Positions 1 through 9,268 of a DNA stretch of 64,000 bases are shown one piece after another. Made by a program: the position numbers and the translations under genes. A model generated the notes under the pieces. The model did no database searches. It was not told the origin of the DNA and saw only the letters and a program-made list of their open reading frames with translations. How positions within the stretch are numbered: the first letter of the stretch is position 1; every line of letters begins with the position of its first letter. Source of the DNA: DATGJX01 sp963830545. Its GTDB lineage: Bacteria > Vulcanimicrobiota > Vulcanimicrobiia > Vulcanimicrobiales > Vulcanimicrobiaceae. The stretch lies in the NCBI GenBank assembly GCA_963830545.1, contig CAWHMK010000001.1, positions 2,728,001 through 2,792,000 on the forward strand, read 5' to 3'.

Positions 1-241
1 GCGTCGTAATCGGCGCTTTCAAGAAAACTTTCGTGCGGCGCAGCGATTCCCACGACGTGTTCTCGATACCGTTGCTCAATCCGCGGTTGTACACGCTCTC
101 GCCAATCTCGATGTTCTCGATGTCGAGCTGCGCGCCGGCTGCGAGAATGATCCGCAGCGTCGCGTCCATGATTTCCGGGCCGATGCCGTCGCCGTACGCA
201 ACGGTAATCGGCGTCTTCTTGGCGGTCAGAGTCGAGGTCAC
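1..241 (-). CDS. icd: NADP-type isocitrate dehydrogenase, N-terminal part (cut by window edge)
   Basis: Only the first 80 codons lie in the window; the gene runs off the left edge. The translation begins with a short lead, then VAYGDGIGPEIMDATLRI, the nucleotide-binding start shared by isocitrate and isopropylmalate dehydrogenases. The following text (GESVYNRGLSNGI, then RRTKVFLKAPIT) matches the Thermus/Rickettsia-type isocitrate dehydrogenase rather than LeuB. The enzyme oxidatively decarboxylates isocitrate to 2-oxoglutarate in the TCA cycle. The GTG start at 241 is chosen because AAGGAG lies seven bases upstream and no better start is seen. Subfamily assignment is from memory of the family. 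Confidence 0.8.
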   Translation of the reverse strand, partial: MTSTLTAKKTPITVAYGDGIGPEIMDATLRIILAAGAQLDIENIEIGESVYNRGLSNGIENTSWESLRRTKVFLKAPITT

Positions 242-319
242 GGGGGTACTCCTTACAAGCGTGGTGGCGGTTCGAGGGAACCTCTGCCTAGTGCGCCCCG
301 GCTCAGGCGCCGTCCTTCG

Positions 320-1939
320 CTAGAGCGACCACTCGTAGGCGTTCCAGCCTTCGCTTATGCCGTTGGGTGCGAAACCGTGCAAGTTCGTGTTGAGCGCGTA
401 TCGCTCGCGCTGATAATACTGAAAAATGGCCGGAACCTCGGTCGCAAGGAGCGTTTGCGAGGTTGCATAATCCGCCTTGCGGCGGGTTCTGTCGAAATTC
501 GTCAGCGCGTCTCGCTGAACTGCGTCCATGCGAGCGTTGCAGTAATGCGTGACGTTGTTCCCGGCGGGCGGCCCCATGGAACACATCCACTGCGATGAAT
601 CGTCGGGGTCGGCGCCGGAGACCCAGACGTACTCGCCGAGATCGTATTTTCCGTTGTTGAGAATTCCGCCCACGGCTTTGGTCGCATACAGCATCGTATA
701 CGTGTACGTCTTCACTTGAACGTCCACGCCGGCCGCGCGCAGATCCGATTGGATCTGCACGCCCAACTGCCGCGCTGTCGCGTTGCCCTGCCCGTAGACG
801 AGCTGAAACGAAAGACGCTGGCCGTTCTTGCGGCGGATGCGGTCCGGCGCCATGGCCCAGCCCGCCGCATCGAGAAGCGCAGCGGCTTTCTTCGGATCGT
901 ACGGATACGTCGCGACGTTTGGATCGTACGCCCAGTAGAAGTCCGACAAATCAGCGGTTGCCGGGACGGCTGTGCCGAACAACAGCGTCGAGATTACGCG
1001 TTTTTCGTCAATAGAATAAGCCAGCGCGCGGCGCACTCGCACGTCGTCTAGCGGCGGATGCGTCAGATTTAAAATGACTGCAGCGTAAGGCGGCCCCTTC
1101 GCGAGCAGTGTCGTTACGCCTGACGTGGGGCGCACGCGCAAATTGTTCAGGTTCGACGTCCCGATCGCGGGCACGAGATCGAGATCGTGCGCGCGCATCT
1201 CCGATTCTTGCGTGTTCCCGTCCGGAACGATGTACACGGTAATGCCGCGGAGTTTCGGACGTCCGCGAAAATAGTACGGGTTCGCCGCGTACTCGATGCG
1301 ATCGCCGTGAATCCAGCGCAGCACCTTGAACGGCCCGGTACCGATCGGCAACTGGTTGAACGGCACTTGGTTGATATTCGGATATTTCGCGAGAATGTGT
1401 TTGGGAACCACGCGGAACGGATCGTCGCTCTCCCCGAATACCGTGTCGACAAACGGCGCGAACGGCACCTTGAGATGAAATATCACCGTGTACGGATCCG
1501 GCGTATCGATCGATTTGACTTGGTCGTAGCCTCGCCGTTCCACGACGTTGTTACCGGGGTTCATGACGGCTTGCCAGGTAAATTTCACGTCCGCGCTCGT
1601 GAAAGGCGCGCCGTCTTGCCATTTGACGTTGCGGCGAAGATGGTAGGTGATCGTCAGACCGTTCTTACTGATGCCGCCGTTTTGCAATGTCGGTACGGCT
1701 GCGGCTAGGTCCGGCACCTCGTTGCCCTTATCGTCGATCGTGACGAGCAAATCGAAGGCGAGGCTGGCGAGAAAATTCTCGGCGGTGTTCGTCGGAAGCA
1801 GCGGATTGAGCGAAGTCGGCTCCGCATACAGCCCAACGCGCAGGAGACCCGATGTGCCGGTTGGAGGCGTACCGCCGCCTTTGCTGCAGGCCGACACGAG
1901 CAGCAGCAGCACAACTGCGAGCGCCGTTATTCGGCGCAT
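320..1939 (-). CDS. ABC transporter substrate-binding lipoprotein, peptide/nickel family (SBP_bac_5)
   Basis: A 539-residue extracytoplasmic solute-binding protein. The N-terminus is a lipoprotein signal: MRRITAL, a hydrophobic run, then lipobox LVSAC-S at about residue 19. The family 5 pattern follows, with GLYAEPTSLNPL near residue 35, LRRNVKWQDGAPFTSADVKF near 120, and IGTGPFKVLRW. It should bind oligopeptides or a similar solute and pass it to a membrane permease, but no permease or ATPase gene is adjacent, so it is an orphan here. The start at 1939 gives the signal peptide; the open frame extends further upstream but without signal-like sequence. The first codons overlap the end of the egtB-like gene by 13 bases, so co-translation is likely. 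Substrate is unknown. Confidence 0.85.
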   Translation of the reverse strand: MRRITALAVVLLLLVSACSKGGGTPPTGTSGLLRVGLYAEPTSLNPLLPTNTAENFLASLAFDLLVTIDDKGNEVPDLAAAVPTLQNGGISKNGLTITYHLRRNVKWQDGAPFTSADVKFTWQAVMNPGNNVVERRGYDQVKSIDTPDPYTVIFHLKVPFAPFVDTVFGESDDPFRVVPKHILAKYPNINQVPFNQLPIGTGPFKVLRWIHGDRIEYAANPYYFRGRPKLRGITVYIVPDGNTQESEMRAHDLDLVPAIGTSNLNNLRVRPTSGVTTLLAKGPPYAAVILNLTHPPLDDVRVRRALAYSIDEKRVISTLLFGTAVPATADLSDFYWAYDPNVATYPYDPKKAAALLDAAGWAMAPDRIRRKNGQRLSFQLVYGQGNATARQLGVQIQSDLRAAGVDVQVKTYTYTMLYATKAVGGILNNGKYDLGEYVWVSGADPDDSSQWMCSMGPPAGNNVTHYCNARMDAVQRDALTNFDRTRRKADYATSQTLLATEVPAIFQYYQRERYALNTNLHGFAPNGISEGWNAYEWSL

Positions 1940-3198
1940 CGAAACTTTCCGTAGGCGTACGGATAATCTGCGTAAAACCAGTTGCGGAAACTCGGGCGAA
2001 TCAATTCGCGTGCCGTCACGGGCGATGCACCTTTGAGCACGTAGTGCTTGCCGTCGAAAAAGTCGGCGCTGTACTGCGGGTAACTCGCCATCGGTTCGAA
2101 ACCGGGGAACGGGCCGAACGGCGTGCTCGTCCATTCCCAACCGTTGCCGACCAGATCGTGCACTCCCCACGCGCTTGCTCCGGCCGGATGCGCGTCGACG
2201 GGGTCCGGATCGAAACGCTCGAAATCGAAGTTACCGTGCAGCGCGCCCGGCGGCTCCGAACCCCACGGGAAGGCGCGCACCGCGCCGCCGGGCGAAGCAT
2301 AAGCAGCGCGCTGGTATTCGCCCTCGGTCATCAAACGCAAATTTTTCCAGGTTGCGTAGGCGCGGGCTTGTTCGTTGGTGACGTACACAGGCCAAGAATT
2401 CGGAAGGGGTAATTCCTCGAACACGCCTCGCAAGTGCAGTTCGCCGTTGCGCTCGATCCAGAGCGGCGGCTGCGGACCGCCGGCTCGAACGAACGCGAGA
2501 TAGTCGACGTTGGTAATCGGATAGCGCTGCACGCGGAAACGCTCGACGCGCAGCTCGTGTGCGCGGAATTCGTTGTCCCATCCGAATGCTACCGCATCCG
2601 GATCGGCTCCGAGTGTAATGCTGCCCGACGCTATCTCGATGAATTCGTTTGCGGGCGGGGCGGTATCGCGATGCGTTTGCCGGATGCGGCCTTTGAGGTT
2701 GGGCGAGAGCCGGTGGATGATGTACGTCAGCGTTTCGTGATGCATCTGCTCGTGCTCGAGCGCCGTGAAGACGGCTTGGCCCCGCCTAAGGCGCGGGACG
2801 CGATCGTCGACGAGCGTAGCATGCGCGAGTGCGGCGTAAACGCGATCGTCGCAACGCCGTCCGAAGGCTTCGATCTCTTCGCGAAGCGGCCAATCGGTTC
2901 GTTGGTGATCGCGTGCCGAAACCAAAGTGGACGGATCGATGCCCCGTTCGAAGAGTTTTTCGAATCCCGAATCCACCGCGGATTCCCCGAGCGCGCGCTC
3001 GTTCAGCACCAGGAAACTGAACGCGGGCAGATGCCCTTCGTAAAACGCAAACGGATGGCGAAACGGGATGGGACGCGAATAATACGCCTCTGGCGCGATC
3101 AGGCCGAACAGTTGTGCGGAACGTTCGCGGTTGCGCCGGTACCACGCCGCCAACGCGTCGCGGTCGAGCGACGTTTCCGAAGGAGCCGCCGTGCTCAT
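1927..3198 (-). CDS. egtB: EgtB-like iron-dependent sulfoxide synthase (ergothioneine biosynthesis type)
   Basis: A 423-residue protein with an N-terminal DinB-like helical domain (PFAFYEGHLPAFSF near residue 48; EHEQMHHETLTYIIH near 150, supplying histidines for iron) and a C-terminal formylglycine-generating-enzyme/SUMF1 domain (VGNGWEWTSTPFGPF near 350; RPSFRNWFYADYPYAYGKFR at the end). This layout and length are those of EgtB, which joins a thiol donor to trimethylhistidine using oxygen. No EgtD methyltransferase is adjacent, so a related role such as selenoneine synthase (SenA) or an OvoA-like enzyme cannot be excluded. It overlaps the binding-protein gene downstream. The start has no strong Shine-Dalgarno sequence. 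Confidence 0.75.
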   Translation of the reverse strand: MSTAAPSETSLDRDALAAWYRRNRERSAQLFGLIAPEAYYSRPIPFRHPFAFYEGHLPAFSFLVLNERALGESAVDSGFEKLFERGIDPSTLVSARDHQRTDWPLREEIEAFGRRCDDRVYAALAHATLVDDRVPRLRRGQAVFTALEHEQMHHETLTYIIHRLSPNLKGRIRQTHRDTAPPANEFIEIASGSITLGADPDAVAFGWDNEFRAHELRVERFRVQRYPITNVDYLAFVRAGGPQPPLWIERNGELHLRGVFEELPLPNSWPVYVTNEQARAYATWKNLRLMTEGEYQRAAYASPGGAVRAFPWGSEPPGALHGNFDFERFDPDPVDAHPAGASAWGVHDLVGNGWEWTSTPFGPFPGFEPMASYPQYSADFFDGKHYVLKGASPVTARELIRPSFRNWFYADYPYAYGKFRCAE

Positions 3199-3310
3199 GG
3201 CTGGGGCTTACCCAGTCGCTTGCGCGGTTCCTCGCTCGTCGTCGCGCCTTTGATCGACCGCGATGATTGCGCTCGGCGAGCTGCTGAAAGGCGACTCGAA
3301 CGCTCGTGCG

Positions 3311-4750
3311 TCAGTGAGCCAGGTATTCGTACAGCCCGTGAACGCCACCCTCGCGCCCAAAGCCGGATTCGCGGTACCCACCGAAGGGCGAACTCGGATC
3401 GAACTGATTGAACGTATTGCACCAAACCACGCCGGCGCGCATATGCTGCGCCAGATACATATTCTTGCTGCCCTTGTCGGTCCAAATCCCTGCGGACAAA
3501 CCGTAGGGGGTATTGTTCGCCTTCTCGATCGCTTCGTCCGGGGTGCGGAAGGTCAATATGGACAGCACCGGACCGAAAATCTCTTCGCGCGCGATGCGAT
3601 GCGATTGCTGCACGTTCGTGAAGAACGAAGCCGGAAAATAAAAGCCTCGTTCCGGCACCGTGCACGACTGCTGCACGAGCACGGCGCCTTGCTCGATGCC
3701 GCTGCGAACGAGTTCGTGGATCTTTTCGAGCTGGGCTCGCGAATTGATGGCGCCGATATCGGTGTTCTTGTCGAGCGGATCGCCAAGACGCAGCGTCTGC
3801 AGCCGTTCGGTGAGACGAACGACGACCTCGTCGTGAATGCGCTCTTCGACGAGCAGCCGGGAACCGGCGCAGCACACGTGTCCCTGATTGAAATAAATTC
3901 CGCTGACGATGCCTTCGACGGCCTGATCGAGCGGTGCGTCGGCGAACACGATGTGCGCGGCCTTCCCGCCGAGCTCGAGCGTGAGGCGTTTGCCCGTTCC
4001 GCTCAGCGTCCGTTGAATCGCTTTGCCGACCTCGGTGGATCCGGTGAACGCTATTTTGTCAACGCCTGCTTGCGAAACGAGCGATGCGCCCGTCGCGCCG
4101 TCTCCCGAAACGACGTTGACCACACCAGGCGGAAGATCGGCCTCCTGAATGATTTGCGCAAGCGCAAGGGCGGTAAGGGGGGTCGTTTCCGCCGGTTTGA
4201 GCACGACGGTGTTGCCGCAAGCGAGTGCAGGCGCAAGCTTCCAGGCCGCCATCAACAACGGGAAATTCCACGGCACGATCTGCCCGGCCACACCTAACGG
4301 ATGCGCGGCTCGCCCGGCGCGCATCGCCCACTCCAGTTTGTCGGCCCAGCCCGCGTAATAAAAAAAGTGCGCAGCGGCCGTCGGAATGTCGAAATCGCGC
4401 GACTCTTTGATCGGCTTGCCGCCGTCCAGCGTTTCGAGCACGGCGAGTTCGCGAGAGCGCTCGGTAATGGCGCGCGCGATCCGATAAATGTACTTCGCCC
4501 GATCGGCGGGACGCATTGCGCGCCAATACTTGTCGTACGCTTTCCGCGCCGCACGTACCGCACGATCGACGTCTTCCGCGTCCGCATACGCGACGCGCGC
4601 GAGTACTTGCTCGTTCGCGGGATTGACCGTCTCGAAATAGCGGCCGCTTCTGGGTGCAATCCACTCGCCGTTCACGAAAAGTCCGTATTCTTGGCGAATG
4701 ACCGCCTTCGTGGTTTCGGGTGCCGGCGCGTATTCGAAAATTCCCGTCAT
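3311..4750 (-). CDS. NAD(P)-dependent aldehyde dehydrogenase
   Basis: A full-length 479-residue member of the ALDH superfamily. Visible landmarks are the N-terminal VNGEWI, the cofactor-binding region GQIVPWNFPLLMAAWKLAPA (about 155-175), FTGSTEVGK (about 235), the general-base glutamate in LELGGK (about 259), and the catalytic cysteine in NQGHVCCAG (Cys293 by alignment with ALDH2). The ending, PFGGYRESGFGREGG, is typical. It oxidises an aldehyde to the acid. It starts three bases after the stop of deoC on the same strand, so the likely substrate is acetaldehyde or another product of deoxyribose-phosphate cleavage. That pairing is known from deoxynucleoside catabolic operons; the exact substrate is inference. 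Confidence 0.88.
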   Translation of the reverse strand: MTGIFEYAPAPETTKAVIRQEYGLFVNGEWIAPRSGRYFETVNPANEQVLARVAYADAEDVDRAVRAARKAYDKYWRAMRPADRAKYIYRIARAITERSRELAVLETLDGGKPIKESRDFDIPTAAAHFFYYAGWADKLEWAMRAGRAAHPLGVAGQIVPWNFPLLMAAWKLAPALACGNTVVLKPAETTPLTALALAQIIQEADLPPGVVNVVSGDGATGASLVSQAGVDKIAFTGSTEVGKAIQRTLSGTGKRLTLELGGKAAHIVFADAPLDQAVEGIVSGIYFNQGHVCCAGSRLLVEERIHDEVVVRLTERLQTLRLGDPLDKNTDIGAINSRAQLEKIHELVRSGIEQGAVLVQQSCTVPERGFYFPASFFTNVQQSHRIAREEIFGPVLSILTFRTPDEAIEKANNTPYGLSAGIWTDKGSKNMYLAQHMRAGVVWCNTFNQFDPSSPFGGYRESGFGREGGVHGLYEYLAH

Positions 4751-4753
4751 CGT

Positions 4754-5633
4754 CTAATCTTTCGGAAAGTAATCCGGACCGGCGTAATGCCCGGTGAGTT
4801 CTTTTTCGTACTGCATGAGCAGATCGTCGAGCAGCGAGCTCGCGCCGATGCGGAAAAGATCGGGCGTGAGCCACGATTCGCCAAGCGTTTCTTTCAAGAT
4901 GACGAGATACGTCAGCGCCTGTTTGGTCGTGCGCACGCCGCCCGCAACTTTCAGGCCGGCGCGGCGTCCCGTGCGGCGCGCGTAGTCGCGAATCGCCTCG
5001 CACATCGTTACGGCGACCGGGAACGTTGCATTCGTTCCAACCTTGCCGGTGGACGTTTTGATGACGTCGGCCCCCGCCTCCAGCGCGAGATCGCTAGCGC
5101 GTCGAACGTTGTCGTACGCTGCCGAGTTCGCCCGTCTCGAGAATCACTTTCAGATGTATGGGGCCGCACAGTTCTTTGACTGCCGTGATTTCGTTGAAAA
5201 CCCGGTCGTAGCGGCCGGCGAGAAAAGCGCCGCGATCGATGACCATGTCGATTTCGTCCGCGCCGGCTTCGATTGCAGCGCGCGTGTCGGCGAGGCGCAC
5301 CTCGGGCGAAGAAAGCCCGCTCGGAAAAGCCGTTGCCACGGACGCCACTTTTACGGAAGTGCCCCGCAAAGCGTCTTTCGCCACTGCGACCAGGCTTGGA
5401 TAGACGCAGACGGCGGCGACGCTGGGAATATCCGGCAAGTGCGGCGCCGGACGCACGGCCTTTGCGCAGAGCGAACGGACGCGTCCTTCGGAATCGCGGC
5501 CTTCCAGCGTCGTCAAATCCATGCACGAAACCGCAAGGTGAATCCCGGCCCTTTTTGCGCTGGTCTTGATGGAACGTTTGGAAAGCGCGCCTGCTCGCGC
5601 TTCGAGCATGACGGCATCGACTGTGACAGTCAT
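4754..5633 (-). CDS. deoC: deoxyribose-phosphate aldolase, interrupted by one frameshift
   Basis: DeoC cleaves 2-deoxyribose-5-phosphate to glyceraldehyde-3-phosphate and acetaldehyde. The N-terminal 165 residues read in one frame (SVAAVCVYPSLV, GADEIDMVIDRG, then HLKVILETGELGS). The C-terminal part continues in another frame (DVIKTSTGK carrying the Schiff-base lysine, then VKVAGGVRTTKQAL-like sequence read here as LKVAGGVRTTKQAL). One extra base near 5124 causes the shift; removing it restores YDNVRRASDLALEAGADVIK. Both halves are highly conserved, so an assembly indel is likelier than a true pseudogene. It lies two bases after hppD and three bases before the aldehyde dehydrogenase, suggesting one transcript. 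Confidence 0.8.
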
Positions 5634-5635
5634 CT

Positions 5636-6749
5636 TTACAAGGTTCCGCGCTTCTCTTGTTCCTTTTCGATGGAAACGAACAGCGCTTTGAAATTTCCCT
5701 TGCCGAAGCTCAGCGAGCCTTTGCGCTGGATGATCTCGAAAAACAGCGTCGGGCGGTCCTGGAGAGGTTTCGTGAAGATCTGCAGCATGTAGCCCTGGTC
5801 GTCGCGATCGACGAGAATTCGTAAATCGCGTAGAATCTGCGTCGCTTCGTCGATGCGGCCGACTCGCGCTTCGAGGTCGTCGTAATAAGCGTCCGGCGTG
5901 TCGAGAAAGTCGACGCCGTTGGCCTTCAGCGCCCGGATCGTGGAGATGATGTCATCGGTGCGAATCGCGATATGCTGCACGCCCGCGCCGCCGTAGAAGT
6001 CGAGGTACTCTTCGATTTGCGATTTTTTCTTGCCCTGCGCCGGCTCGTTGATGGGAAACTTGACGCGGTGCTCGGCGTCCGTCATGACCTTCGACTTGAG
6101 CGCCGTGTATTCGGTGGAGATGTCCTTGTCGTCGAAAGAAATCGAGCTGGGAAAAACCAAAGACTTTTGCATAGAACTCGCCCCACGCATCCATTTCGCC
6201 CCAACCGACGTTTCCGACGCAATGATCGATGAACTGCAAACCGGGTTTTTGCGCCGCAGCGTAAGTCTTCGGCGCGGGGACGTAACCGGGCATGAATGCG
6301 CCGGCATATCCGTCGCGCTGCACGAACGTATGCGCCGTGTCGCCGTATGCGCCAATGGTCGCCCTGATCACGCGGCCGTGATCGTCGCGGTATTCCGTGG
6401 GTTTGGAGATAGACTTCGCAGCACCGTCGAGTGCGCGATCGTACGCGGCCTTCGCATCTCGAACGAGAATTGCGATGTCTTTCACGCCGTCGCCGTGCCG
6501 CGCGACGTGCTGCGTGATTTCATCGTCCGGCCGCAGGCTCGAGGTGAGCACGAACCGCAGATTGTTTTGAACGAGCACGTAGGACGCGCGATCTCTTACA
6601 CCGGTTTCCGGTCCGGCATACGCGATCTGATCGAAGCCGAACGCGCTGCAGTAGTAGTGCGCGGCTTGCTTTGCATTGCCGACGTAGAATTCGACGTAGT
6701 CCCAGTCGATTTTCGCCAGCGGATTGCTTTCGATTGCGGTCGTGCTCAT
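5636..6749 (-). CDS. hppD: 4-hydroxyphenylpyruvate dioxygenase, interrupted by one frameshift
   Basis: HPPD converts 4-hydroxyphenylpyruvate to homogentisate in tyrosine breakdown. The two vicinal-oxygen-chelate halves are visible: the N-terminal half begins MSTTAIESNPLAKIDWDYVE, and the iron ligands sit in LQFIDHCVGNV, GVQHIAIRTDD and RPTLFFEIIQRKG. The frame breaks near 6146, where one extra G after QL turns ISFDDKDIST into another frame; deleting it restores a normal protein of about 370 residues. The start at 6749 fits family length; upstream in-frame codons would overlap the divergent neighbour. It sits among homogentisate pathway genes. Little room (37 bases) is left for the divergent promoter shared with the next gene. 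Confidence 0.85.
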
Positions 6750-6786
6750 GGCAGGGTGCTTGGCGGCATGACCGAAGCCGCCCTGT

Positions 6787-7731
6787 ATGACCACCTCCGC
6801 CGGCGCCGCGCCGGCCGTTCGGGCCGCCTTTGCGCAGCTCGTCGATTACGCGGGACTTTTCCCGCCCGCGAAGCTGGCGATGCTTCCCGCGCTCGAGGAG
6901 TACGCTCAGGCGCGAACGGGGCCGCATTCATGGATGCTCGGCCGTTTCATTACCCCTGCATCGCGCCTGCCGGAACTGCGGGAAGCGTTTCGGGATACCG
7001 GGCCGCTTGAACTCAGTTTCATCATCGATGCAGGAAACGATCCGCGCACGTGGCTCGCGGCCGTTCAGGCGGCGTTCGCGAATTTGCGCGACATTCGCGC
7101 CGAGCAGAATCGTTTGCGCATCGAAGTGCTGGAAACGTCGCTGCCGCCGTTGGCGACGCAGCGTGAAACGTACGACGCGAGCATCGGACAGTTTGCCGCG
7201 GCTGCAAAGCAAGCCGGGCTGGCGGATTTGCCGATTTTCGTCGAACTACCGCGCGACGCCCGTTGGACGAATCAGCTGCAGGGGGCGTTGTTCGCTCTTT
7301 CCCGCCACGGGATGGGAGCGAAGCTTCGATGCGGCGGGCCAACGCCCGAAACGTTTCCTAGTACGGAAGACGTCGTGCGATTCATCTGCACTGCCGTACA
7401 GGAGCATCAGGTGCCGCTAAAGGCGACCGCCGGACTCCATCACCCGGTCCGGCATTTCGACGAAAACATCGGTACGACGATGCACGGTTTTCTCAACGTC
7501 TTGGCGGCGGCGGCATTTGCTCGCAGCGGATTGGATTCCGGCGGAATACAGCGAATCGTGGCGTGCGAGAACCCGGCAGCGTTCCGTTTCGACGAAAACG
7601 GCCTGTGGTTCGATCGCGAGCGAGTTGGTGTCGAAGATCTGAAACAGACGCGCGAGCGCGCGTTTATTTCTTACGGCAGCTGCAGCTTCGACGAGCCCAC
7701 AACCGATCTGCAAGCGCTTGGATTGCTCTGA
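6787..7731 (+). CDS. conserved uncharacterised protein of the tyrosine-degradation cluster
   Basis: A 314-residue soluble protein with no signal peptide or membrane segment. I do not recognise a named family. Features that look conserved are QLVDYAGLFPPAKLAM near the N-terminus, RFITPASRLPEL, KLRCGGPTPETFPSTEDV near residue 180, PLKATAGLHHPVRH near 215, and MHGFLNVLAAAAFA near 235. The last two resemble strand-loop elements of a barrel enzyme. It ends directly against the fumarylacetoacetase start (TGA then ATG with no gap) and is divergent from hppD, so a role in the homogentisate pathway is plausible. No maleylacetoacetate isomerase is present in the window, which makes that step a candidate. 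This is inference only. Confidence 0.75.
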   Translation: MTTSAGAAPAVRAAFAQLVDYAGLFPPAKLAMLPALEEYAQARTGPHSWMLGRFITPASRLPELREAFRDTGPLELSFIIDAGNDPRTWLAAVQAAFANLRDIRAEQNRLRIEVLETSLPPLATQRETYDASIGQFAAAAKQAGLADLPIFVELPRDARWTNQLQGALFALSRHGMGAKLRCGGPTPETFPSTEDVVRFICTAVQEHQVPLKATAGLHHPVRHFDENIGTTMHGFLNVLAAAAFARSGLDSGGIQRIVACENPAAFRFDENGLWFDRERVGVEDLKQTRERAFISYGSCSFDEPTTDLQALGLL

Positions 7732-9003
7732 ATGATCGAAGCCGCGTCTTCGTGGGTGCCGGTTGCGCCGGGTTCGGATTTTCCGCTCGAGAATTTGCCG
7801 TACGGCGTCTTCGCTGCGCCTGCACAGCAGCCGCACATCGGCATTGCAATCGGCGATTCGATCCTCGACTTGCACGAGGCTGCCGGCGCCGGGCTCTTCG
7901 ACGGTATCGTTTCACGCGCGGCGCTGCAGACGCCCACGCTGAATCTGCTGCTCGCGACGGGACGCGAAGTTTGGACCGCCTTGCGCGATCGCTTGCGCGA
8001 GCTGCTGCGAAAAGGCACGGCGGCACTGGATGGTATTGACCGCGACAAGTTGCTCGTCGCACGCGCGAACGCGGAGATGCTGCTGCCCTTCGCCGTCGGC
8101 GACTACGTCGATTTTTATTCCTCGCTGGAGCACGCGACCAATCTGGGAAAAATCTTTCGTCCGAACGCTGAAGCGTTGATGCCGAACTGGCGGTGGATGC
8201 CGATCGGCTATCACGGACGCTCGAGCACGATCGTCGTGGACGGCAACCCAATCGTTCGCCCGAACGGTCAGCGTAAGTCCCCGGACGCCGCGAGCCCGTC
8301 GCTCGGCCCATCGCGCATGCTCGACATCGAGCTCGAAGTCGGCTTCGTTACCGGACCGGGCAACCGCATGGGCCGGCCCATTCCGATCGAAACGGTGCGC
8401 GAGCACATCTTCGGCGTGGTCCTCGTGAACGATTGGAGCGCGCGCGACATTCAAGCGTGGGAATATCAACCGCTCGGGCCGTTTCTCGGTAAGTCGTTCG
8501 CGACGTCCGTTTCACCGTGGGTCGTTACGCTCGACGCACTCGAACCGTATCGCGTGAATGGGCCGCGGCAGGAACCGGACCCGCTGCCGTATCTGCGGAC
8601 GCGCGAAGCGTGGAACTACGACGTGCGGCTCACCGTCGAATTGCAGACCGCGAAGATGCGCGAGAACGGTATGGAAGCGGAGATCGTCTCTCGCTCGAAC
8701 TTCAAATACATGTACTGGAACATGGCTCAGCAGCTTGCTCATGCCACGGTCAACGGAACGGCGGTGCGTCCCGGAGACTTGTACGCTTCCGGAACGATTT
8801 CCGGACCGAAATCCGACAGTTACGGCAGTTTTATCGAACTCACGTGGCGCGGCGCGAATCCGCTTCGGTTGAAGTCCGGAGAAGAGCGCGCTTTTTTGGA
8901 AGACGGCGACACCGTGACGCTGCGCGGCGCGTGCGAGGCGCCCGAAAAGCCGCGAATCGGTTTCGGAAGCGTCAGCGGGACGATCTTACCGGCACACGGG
9001 TAA
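7732..9003 (+). CDS. fahA: fumarylacetoacetase
   Basis: Full-length, 423 residues. FAH hydrolyses fumarylacetoacetate to fumarate and acetoacetate, the last step of tyrosine/homogentisate catabolism. The N-terminal SH3-like domain (LPYGVFAAPAQQPHIGIAIG) and the catalytic C-terminal domain are both present: VDFYSSLEHATNLGKIFRP (about residue 123), PIGYHGRSSTIVV, LDIELEVGFVTGPGN with metal-binding acids, and VLVNDWSARDIQAWEYQPLG (about 237). The ATG follows immediately after the stop of the preceding unknown gene, so the two are surely co-transcribed and probably translationally coupled. Confidence 0.95.
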   Translation: MIEAASSWVPVAPGSDFPLENLPYGVFAAPAQQPHIGIAIGDSILDLHEAAGAGLFDGIVSRAALQTPTLNLLLATGREVWTALRDRLRELLRKGTAALDGIDRDKLLVARANAEMLLPFAVGDYVDFYSSLEHATNLGKIFRPNAEALMPNWRWMPIGYHGRSSTIVVDGNPIVRPNGQRKSPDAASPSLGPSRMLDIELEVGFVTGPGNRMGRPIPIETVREHIFGVVLVNDWSARDIQAWEYQPLGPFLGKSFATSVSPWVVTLDALEPYRVNGPRQEPDPLPYLRTREAWNYDVRLTVELQTAKMRENGMEAEIVSRSNFKYMYWNMAQQLAHATVNGTAVRPGDLYASGTISGPKSDSYGSFIELTWRGANPLRLKSGEERAFLEDGDTVTLRGACEAPEKPRIGFGSVSGTILPAHG

Positions 9004-9012
9004 GAGGAAGCG

Positions 9013-9264
9013 GTGCGGCTGCTGCTTCTTGCATTCATTTTCTTGCTCGTGCTCACGCTCGGCAACGCGTGGCTGATGCGACGCGAGCAAGCGTCGCTCA
9101 CGGCACGCGATTATGCGCCGCTCCAGCTTACGCAGCGGCACGCGGACAAGTATGAGTGGGACGCGTTCATTTGGCGCGAGATCGGCGCGCTCGTCGTCAC
9201 CGTCGTCGTTTTCGGTGCTATCGCCGCGGTACGGCCGACCCGAAGCGGACGCCGGCGCAGCTAA
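9013..9264 (+). CDS. small protein with two predicted membrane segments, unknown function
   Basis: An 83-residue GTG-started frame nine bases after fahA. It has a hydrophobic N-terminal segment (LLLLAFIFLLVLTLGNAWL) and a second near residue 60 (GALVVTVVVFGAIAAV), with a short charged stretch between and a basic tail. This suggests a small inner-membrane protein with both ends on the same side. No family is recognised. Its tight spacing with fahA and same strand argue that it is transcribed with the tyrosine genes. Confidence 0.5.
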   Translation: MRLLLLAFIFLLVLTLGNAWLMRREQASLTARDYAPLQLTQRHADKYEWDAFIWREIGALVVTVVVFGAIAAVRPTRSGRRRS

Positions 9265-9268
9265 CGGT

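Noticed and set aside
1940..2170. Longer N-terminus for the peptide-binding protein
   Set aside because: It lacks signal-like sequence and overlaps the egtB-like gene over 230 bases; the start at 1939 gives a lipoprotein signal.
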